A stretch of DNA of 17,684 nt, taken from Bacillota bacterium (GTDB taxonomy: Bacteria > Bacillota_I > Bacilli_A > Acholeplasmatales > Acholeplasmataceae). The notes beneath the pieces were generated by a model that was not told the origin of the DNA, ran no database searches, and was given only the letters and a program-made list of their open reading frames with translations. The DNA is taken from assembly GCA_023431045.1 (NCBI GenBank), contig JAEYXZ010000128.1:1-17684 (forward strand), given 5' to 3'. Positions 13,791-17,684 of the stretch are shown piece by piece. The position numbers and the translations under genes were made by a program. Position 1 is the first letter of the stretch. Each line of letters begins with the position of its first letter.

Positions 13791-15180
13791 ATTGTATTTT
13801 ATTGTGGGAACACAAAGTTTATATGGTAACGATGTCTTACAACAGGTTTATAATAATGGATTGGAAATGGCAAAATTCCTCAATCAATCTTTGTCTCAAC
13901 AAGTTGAGGTTGAATATCAAGGGTTTGTCAGAAGCAATGAAGAGATTGAAAATGTCTGTCAAAGAGCAACAGCAGATCAAACGTGCAGTGGTGTGATTGT
14001 TTGGATGCATACTTTCTCACCGGCAAAAATGTGGATTAAAGGGTTACAAAAACTACATAAACCATTATGTCATCTACATACTCAGTTTAATCAACGATTG
14101 CCGTATGAATCGATTGACATGGACTTCATGAATCTAAATCAAGCCGCCCATGGTGACCGCGAATTCGGATTTATCTTAAGCCGATTAAGAATACCGCATG
14201 ACACGGTTATTGGTTATTATCAAAGTGCTAAAGTGATTGAAAAACTGATGAGATTTGCTCGTGTAAGTAAAGCCATTAACTACTCTAAGAATTTAAGAGT
14301 CGCAATGTTTGGCAATAATATGCGAGAAGTGGCGGTGACAGATGGCGATCGAGTTGAAAGTCAAATCAAATTTGGTTGGGAAGTCAATTATCATGCCACA
14401 GGTGATTTAGTTGAAATCGTGAATCAGGTTACTGAAGTGGAACTTGAAGCAAGATTTGAGGAAATACTGGGGTTATATACACTAAAGACGCGCGATATTG
14501 CTGCAGTTAAAGAACAAATCAAATATGAAATCGCAATTGAGAAGTTCATGAAAGAAGGAAATTTCCATGCATTAACAGATACTTTTCAGGATTTACATGG
14601 TTTAAAACAACTGCCGGGTATGGCGGCACAACGAATCATTGATAAAGGTTATGGATTTGCTCCAGAGGGCGATTATAAAACCAGTGCACTTTCAGCAGTC
14701 TTATCTAAAATGGCGGAAAATCTTGATGGTGCAACAGGCTTTTTAGAAGATTATACATATGATTTGGCTGAAGGTAATGAAACCGTACTTGCTGCTCATA
14801 TGCTTGAAATCCCACCGGCATTTGCATCAACAAAACCGACCATTGAGGTTCATGGATTAGGTATTGGTGGCAAAAATCCACCGGCAAGATTGGTCTTTGA
14901 TGGTATTACTGGACCTGGCGTTTCAGTTTGTATGATTGATTTGGGAGATCATTTTAGAATTATATGTGCAGAGATTGAACTCATCAAACAAATCAAACCA
15001 ATGCCTCATTTACCAGTTGCACGAGTGATGTGGAAAGTTAAACCTGATTTTGAAACAGGTGTCAATCGTTGGCTAAATGCAGGTGGCGGACATCATGTGG
15101 TCGTTTCTACCGCATTGACAAGTGCCGATATTGAATTATTCGCAAAACTCACAAATACTGAAATCATCAGTATTAAATAA
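13783..15180 (+). CDS. araA: L-arabinose isomerase family protein
   Basis: Converts L-arabinose to L-ribulose in characterised members; 465 residues, somewhat shorter than the usual 475-500. It opens with FIVGTQSLYG, matching the AraA signature VVGSQHLYG, and has IVWMHTFSPAKMWI and HLHTQFNQRLP. The four catalytic/metal positions of AraA are all present: E295 (GFAPEGDYKTSAL), E322 (FLEDYTYDL), H339 (AAHMLEIPP) and H437-H438 (GGGHHVVVST). The start at 13783 follows AAGGAG (13771-13776) by 6 bases. It overlaps the DUF4432 stop by 8 bases. Divergence from textbook AraA (FAPEGD for FGAEGD, short length) leaves open a different aldose. No araD-like epimerase gene is visible to complete the classical arabinose pathway. 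Confidence 0.88.
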   Translation: MSKLYFIVGTQSLYGNDVLQQVYNNGLEMAKFLNQSLSQQVEVEYQGFVRSNEEIENVCQRATADQTCSGVIVWMHTFSPAKMWIKGLQKLHKPLCHLHTQFNQRLPYESIDMDFMNLNQAAHGDREFGFILSRLRIPHDTVIGYYQSAKVIEKLMRFARVSKAINYSKNLRVAMFGNNMREVAVTDGDRVESQIKFGWEVNYHATGDLVEIVNQVTEVELEARFEEILGLYTLKTRDIAAVKEQIKYEIAIEKFMKEGNFHALTDTFQDLHGLKQLPGMAAQRIIDKGYGFAPEGDYKTSALSAVLSKMAENLDGATGFLEDYTYDLAEGNETVLAAHMLEIPPAFASTKPTIEVHGLGIGGKNPPARLVFDGITGPGVSVCMIDLGDHFRIICAEIELIKQIKPMPHLPVARVMWKVKPDFETGVNRWLNAGGGHHVVVSTALTSADIELFAKLTNTEIISIK

Positions 15181-15197
15181 ACATTGGAGATGAATAC

Positions 15198-16052
15198 ATG
15201 ACAGTCAATTTAAAGCAGATTTTACAGTATGCAGAAGAAAACAAATGTGCAATTGCGGCTGTGGATTGTCCAACCTTTGAAATGGCTATTGCAGCCATTG
15301 AAACAGCGGAAGAACTGAATACGCCAATCATTTTAGCGCATGCACAGATTCACGACGATATGGGATACATGAAGTTAAGTCATATTGCTGCGATTTTCAA
15401 GATTTTAGCCAATGAAGCAACCGTGCCGGTTTGTATCCATTTGGATCATGGAGTCAGTCAGGCATACATTGAAAAAGCCATTGATTTAGGATTTACATCA
15501 GTGATGTATGATGCGTCATTAAAAGATTATGAAACCAATGTAAAAGAAACCAAAGCCATTGTTGCCCTAGCACATGCAAAGAATGTTTCGGTAGAAGCCG
15601 AACTCGGCAGTATGCCCAGTAACGGCGGTGAATCGGGCGAAGTGTTTGAACCCGAAGATTATTACACAAAACCTGATGAAGCCATTCGCTTCATCAATGA
15701 AACCGGGATTGATGCATTAGCTATCTCTTATGGTTCCGTTCATGGACTTTATAAAAGTGAACCGAAACTAGATTTTGATATAATTAGACGCATACGTGAA
15801 AAATCTTTATTACCTTTGGTTTTGCATGGTGGTTCAGGATTATCCAATTTGGATTACATTCATTCCATTCAAGCCGGCATTCGCAAAATCAATTACTTTA
15901 CCTATATGGCTTATCAAGGTGGCGAAGCAGTTAAGCAGGCTTTAAAGGAGAGTAGCAAGAATTATCAGTTTCAGGATCTTGCGATCATTGCAGCAAAATC
16001 AATGAAAGAAAATTTAAAACGAGTCATTCAATTATTCAAAGAAGTCAGATAA
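15198..16052 (+). CDS. Class II (zinc) FBA-type aldolase, divergent; possible ketose-1-phosphate aldolase
   Basis: A 284-residue zinc-dependent aldolase of the fructose-/tagatose-bisphosphate family. The catalytic core is intact: HLDHG (81-85; D83 and zinc ligand H84), MYDAS, VEAELG, GSVHG with H182, and LHGGSG with H210 completing the zinc triad. Substrate-contact positions differ from standard FBA: the FN pair after the first strand is VD (22-23), the S-x-G-A phosphate loop is replaced by AHAQIHDD (47-54), and KIN-x-(D/N)-T is KINYFT (230-235). These changes suggest a substrate other than fructose 1,6-bisphosphate. Sitting directly before rhaB, it could split L-rhamnulose-1-phosphate to DHAP and lactaldehyde, replacing the unrelated RhaD; this is inference. 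TGGAGAT lies 7 bases before the ATG. Confidence 0.85.
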   Translation: MTVNLKQILQYAEENKCAIAAVDCPTFEMAIAAIETAEELNTPIILAHAQIHDDMGYMKLSHIAAIFKILANEATVPVCIHLDHGVSQAYIEKAIDLGFTSVMYDASLKDYETNVKETKAIVALAHAKNVSVEAELGSMPSNGGESGEVFEPEDYYTKPDEAIRFINETGIDALAISYGSVHGLYKSEPKLDFDIIRRIREKSLLPLVLHGGSGLSNLDYIHSIQAGIRKINYFTYMAYQGGEAVKQALKESSKNYQFQDLAIIAAKSMKENLKRVIQLFKEVR

Positions 16053-16062
16053 GGAGATAAAG

Positions 16063-17526
16063 ATGAGATATTTGTCAATTGATTTAGGAGCATCCAGTGG
16101 CAGAGTGATGGTTATTTCTAAGGAAGATCGAATTACCATTGAAGAAATCAAACGCTTTGAGACAACAACAGAATATGTCGATGAAAACCACACCATCATC
16201 AAAATTGATCAGATATTTCAGAGTATCGTTTCAGGACTCTATTTAGCTTTTAATAAATACCCTGATATTGTATCCATTGGCATTGATACCTGGGGGGTGG
16301 ATTATGGCTATGTGACAAGCAACAATACGATCATACCGCCATTCTTTTACCGGAGTTTAAGAACCAAAAAACATCTGGAAGCATTCAAAGATATTTATAC
16401 ACATCATGAACTTTATCAGCAAACCGGCATTCAAAGTCAGTATTTTAATACGATTTACCAAATGTTTGATGACAAAAGAAGTCAAAGAATAAACAAAGAA
16501 ACATCCAATTACGTCTTGTTGCTACCAGACTTGATTGCATATTTGTTAACCGACAAAGCGAGAATGGAATTAACCAATTTATCAACAACAAGTCTTTATC
16601 ACCCAATCAAAAAGCAATTGATTGAAAAAATCGATGAGGTGACACTGGGACGTGAACTGTTTGCCGAGATGATTTATCCGACGCAATCATACGGTACATT
16701 AAAACCATTGTTTCATTTGCCTGAGGTACCGGTGATTGCGGTTTGTACCCATGATACTGCCAGTGCCATCGTCTCTTTGCCATTAACGTCAAAAGATCTC
16801 TATATCAGTTCTGGTTCGTGGAGTTTGTTGGGTGTTTTACTTGATCAGCCGAATTTAAGCGATCAAGCAGAAACATACAATTTTACCAATGAAATTGGTT
16901 TTGACCAAAAAGTGAGATTTTTAAAAAACATCAATGGGCTTTACATCGTTAATGAAGTGATTAAGCAGTTTAAATCACAATCGATTCAACTCACCTATGA
17001 TGATATTTATGAACATATTGATCGCTTTGAGGAGTTTCACAGTTTAATTGATGTCAATCATCCCATCTTTGAACATCCCAAGGACATGATCCACAGCATT
17101 CAGCATTTTTGTCAGATGACACAGCAAACCGTTCCTTACGAGATTGGTGAAATATTTAAAACACTTTTTGAAAGTTTAGCGCATCGATATGCACTGGAAA
17201 TAGAGCATTTAACTGAGACAACCAATCAAAACTATCGCAGCATCTATGTTATCGGTGGTGGTGGTCAAATCGATTTCATCAACCAACTCATGGCCAATTT
17301 GACTGGTTTAGAAGTTAAAACCGGACCTAAAGAATCAACCATTCTCGGTAATGGTATCGTACAAATGTTGGCCTCAGGGGATATCCAGTCGATTGAGGAA
17401 GGCCAATTACTGATTCAGGCATCTTTTCAAACAAAAACCTTTATGCCACAACCACTGCAATCTAAATCACCGCAAAACACATACAAAAAAATCATAGAAA
17501 GAGGCAATAAAAATGTCCATCAGTGA
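16063..17526 (+). CDS. rhaB: Rhamnulokinase
   Basis: Phosphorylates L-rhamnulose at C1 with ATP; FGGY superfamily, 487 residues, the usual RhaB length. SIDLGASSGRV at 5-15 is the RhaB form of the N-terminal phosphate loop. GIDTWGVDYG, THDTASAI with D231 as likely catalytic base (E. coli D237), ISSGSWSLLG, and VIGGGGQIDFINQLMANLTG are all RhaB-typical. AAGGAGAT lies a few bases before the ATG and directly abuts the aldolase stop. The stop overlaps the start of rhaA by 14 bases, supporting the rhamnose assignment. RhaB enzymes can also act on other 1-position ketoses such as L-ribulose, which matters for the pathway here. Confidence 0.93.
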   Translation: MRYLSIDLGASSGRVMVISKEDRITIEEIKRFETTTEYVDENHTIIKIDQIFQSIVSGLYLAFNKYPDIVSIGIDTWGVDYGYVTSNNTIIPPFFYRSLRTKKHLEAFKDIYTHHELYQQTGIQSQYFNTIYQMFDDKRSQRINKETSNYVLLLPDLIAYLLTDKARMELTNLSTTSLYHPIKKQLIEKIDEVTLGRELFAEMIYPTQSYGTLKPLFHLPEVPVIAVCTHDTASAIVSLPLTSKDLYISSGSWSLLGVLLDQPNLSDQAETYNFTNEIGFDQKVRFLKNINGLYIVNEVIKQFKSQSIQLTYDDIYEHIDRFEEFHSLIDVNHPIFEHPKDMIHSIQHFCQMTQQTVPYEIGEIFKTLFESLAHRYALEIEHLTETTNQNYRSIYVIGGGGQIDFINQLMANLTGLEVKTGPKESTILGNGIVQMLASGDIQSIEEGQLLIQASFQTKTFMPQPLQSKSPQNTYKKIIERGNKNVHQ

Positions 17527-17684
17527 ACAATATCAACAGATTAAATTAAAATATCAACAATTAGGCATTGATGTGGATTCTGCACTTGAAAGCTTAGATA
17601 AACTGAGAGTGTCGATTCAATGCTGGCAGGGTGATGATGTGAGTGGCGTTATCCAAAATGAAGCCTTATCAGGTGGTATACAGG
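17513..17684 (+). CDS. rhaA: L-rhamnose isomerase, N-terminal part (cut by window edge)
   Basis: Isomerises L-rhamnose to L-rhamnulose. Only the first 57 codons are in the window. SIQCWQGDDVSG followed by ALSGGIQ matches the conserved N-terminal stretch of RhaA (HCWQGDDV and LSGGIQ). The preceding helix (EQYQQIKLKYQQLGIDVDSALESL) also fits. The ATG at 17513 follows GAGG (17501-17504) by 8 bases and lies inside the last codons of rhaB. The active-site metal ligands are beyond the edge and cannot be checked. Confidence 0.9.
   Translation, partial: MSISEQYQQIKLKYQQLGIDVDSALESLDKLRVSIQCWQGDDVSGVIQNEALSGGIQ

Noticed and set aside
1..17684. Mycoplasma code with TGA as tryptophan
   Set aside because: Several genes end at TGA directly before the next ribosome binding site or start, and tryptophans are TGG.
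1..17684. CRISPR array, insertion sequence, prophage, toxin-antitoxin or defence genes
   Set aside because: No regular spaced repeats, transposase or integrase motifs, or small paired genes were seen on either strand.

Overview
The window reads as a low-GC Gram-positive chromosome, either Bacillota or the Acholeplasma/Izemoplasma side of Mycoplasmatota. Base composition is AT-rich, ribosome binding sites are strong AAGGAG/GGAG types, two solute-binding proteins carry lipoboxes, and there is a purine riboswitch. TGA is a genuine stop (ends of the first permease of the PhnD-type system, the FGGY kinase and rhaB) and Trp is TGG, so this is the standard code, not the Mycoplasma/Spiroplasma code. 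The taxon cannot be fixed more finely by eye.

Layout. (1) 1-1087: the 3' half of an EAL-domain protein (c-di-GMP phosphodiesterase type) converges on an ogt-type DNA methyltransferase gene; a hairpin between them can end both. (2) 1106-3981: a zinc uptake operon, znuA-znuC-znuB-zur. Its promoter lies between two near-palindromic 17-bp boxes that are exact inverted copies, and the last gene encodes the Fur-family regulator that probably binds them. (3) 4058-8136: a four-gene ABC importer of the PhnD-C-E-E type. It is preceded by a clear guanine-class purine riboswitch and terminator, so the default 'phosphonate' label is doubtful. The ATPase carries an unusual N-terminal two-helix membrane domain. 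A terminator and a fresh promoter separate the binding-protein gene from the ATPase and permease genes. (4) 8246-10354: an Old Yellow Enzyme (YqjM-type) gene and an alanine dehydrogenase gene, probably co-transcribed.

(5) 10414-17684: a sugar catabolism locus. A DeoR-family repressor is divergent from an operon encoding an FGGY kinase, a DUF4432 mutarotase-like protein, an AraA-family isomerase, an FBA-type class II aldolase, rhamnulokinase (RhaB) and the start of L-rhamnose isomerase (RhaA). The divergent region has two opposed promoters and three copies of a CGYTCAT element placed over them. The operon mixes an L-arabinose-type isomerase and kinase with the L-rhamnose isomerase and kinase. 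The only aldolase visible is a divergent FBA-like enzyme, which may cleave the ketose-1-phosphate(s) made by the kinases. No ribulose-phosphate epimerase, RhaD or sugar transporter is in view; they may lie past the right edge.

No tRNA, rRNA, CRISPR array, insertion sequence or phage gene was found. Apart from the 292-base riboswitch leader at 3982-4273, all gaps between genes are short.
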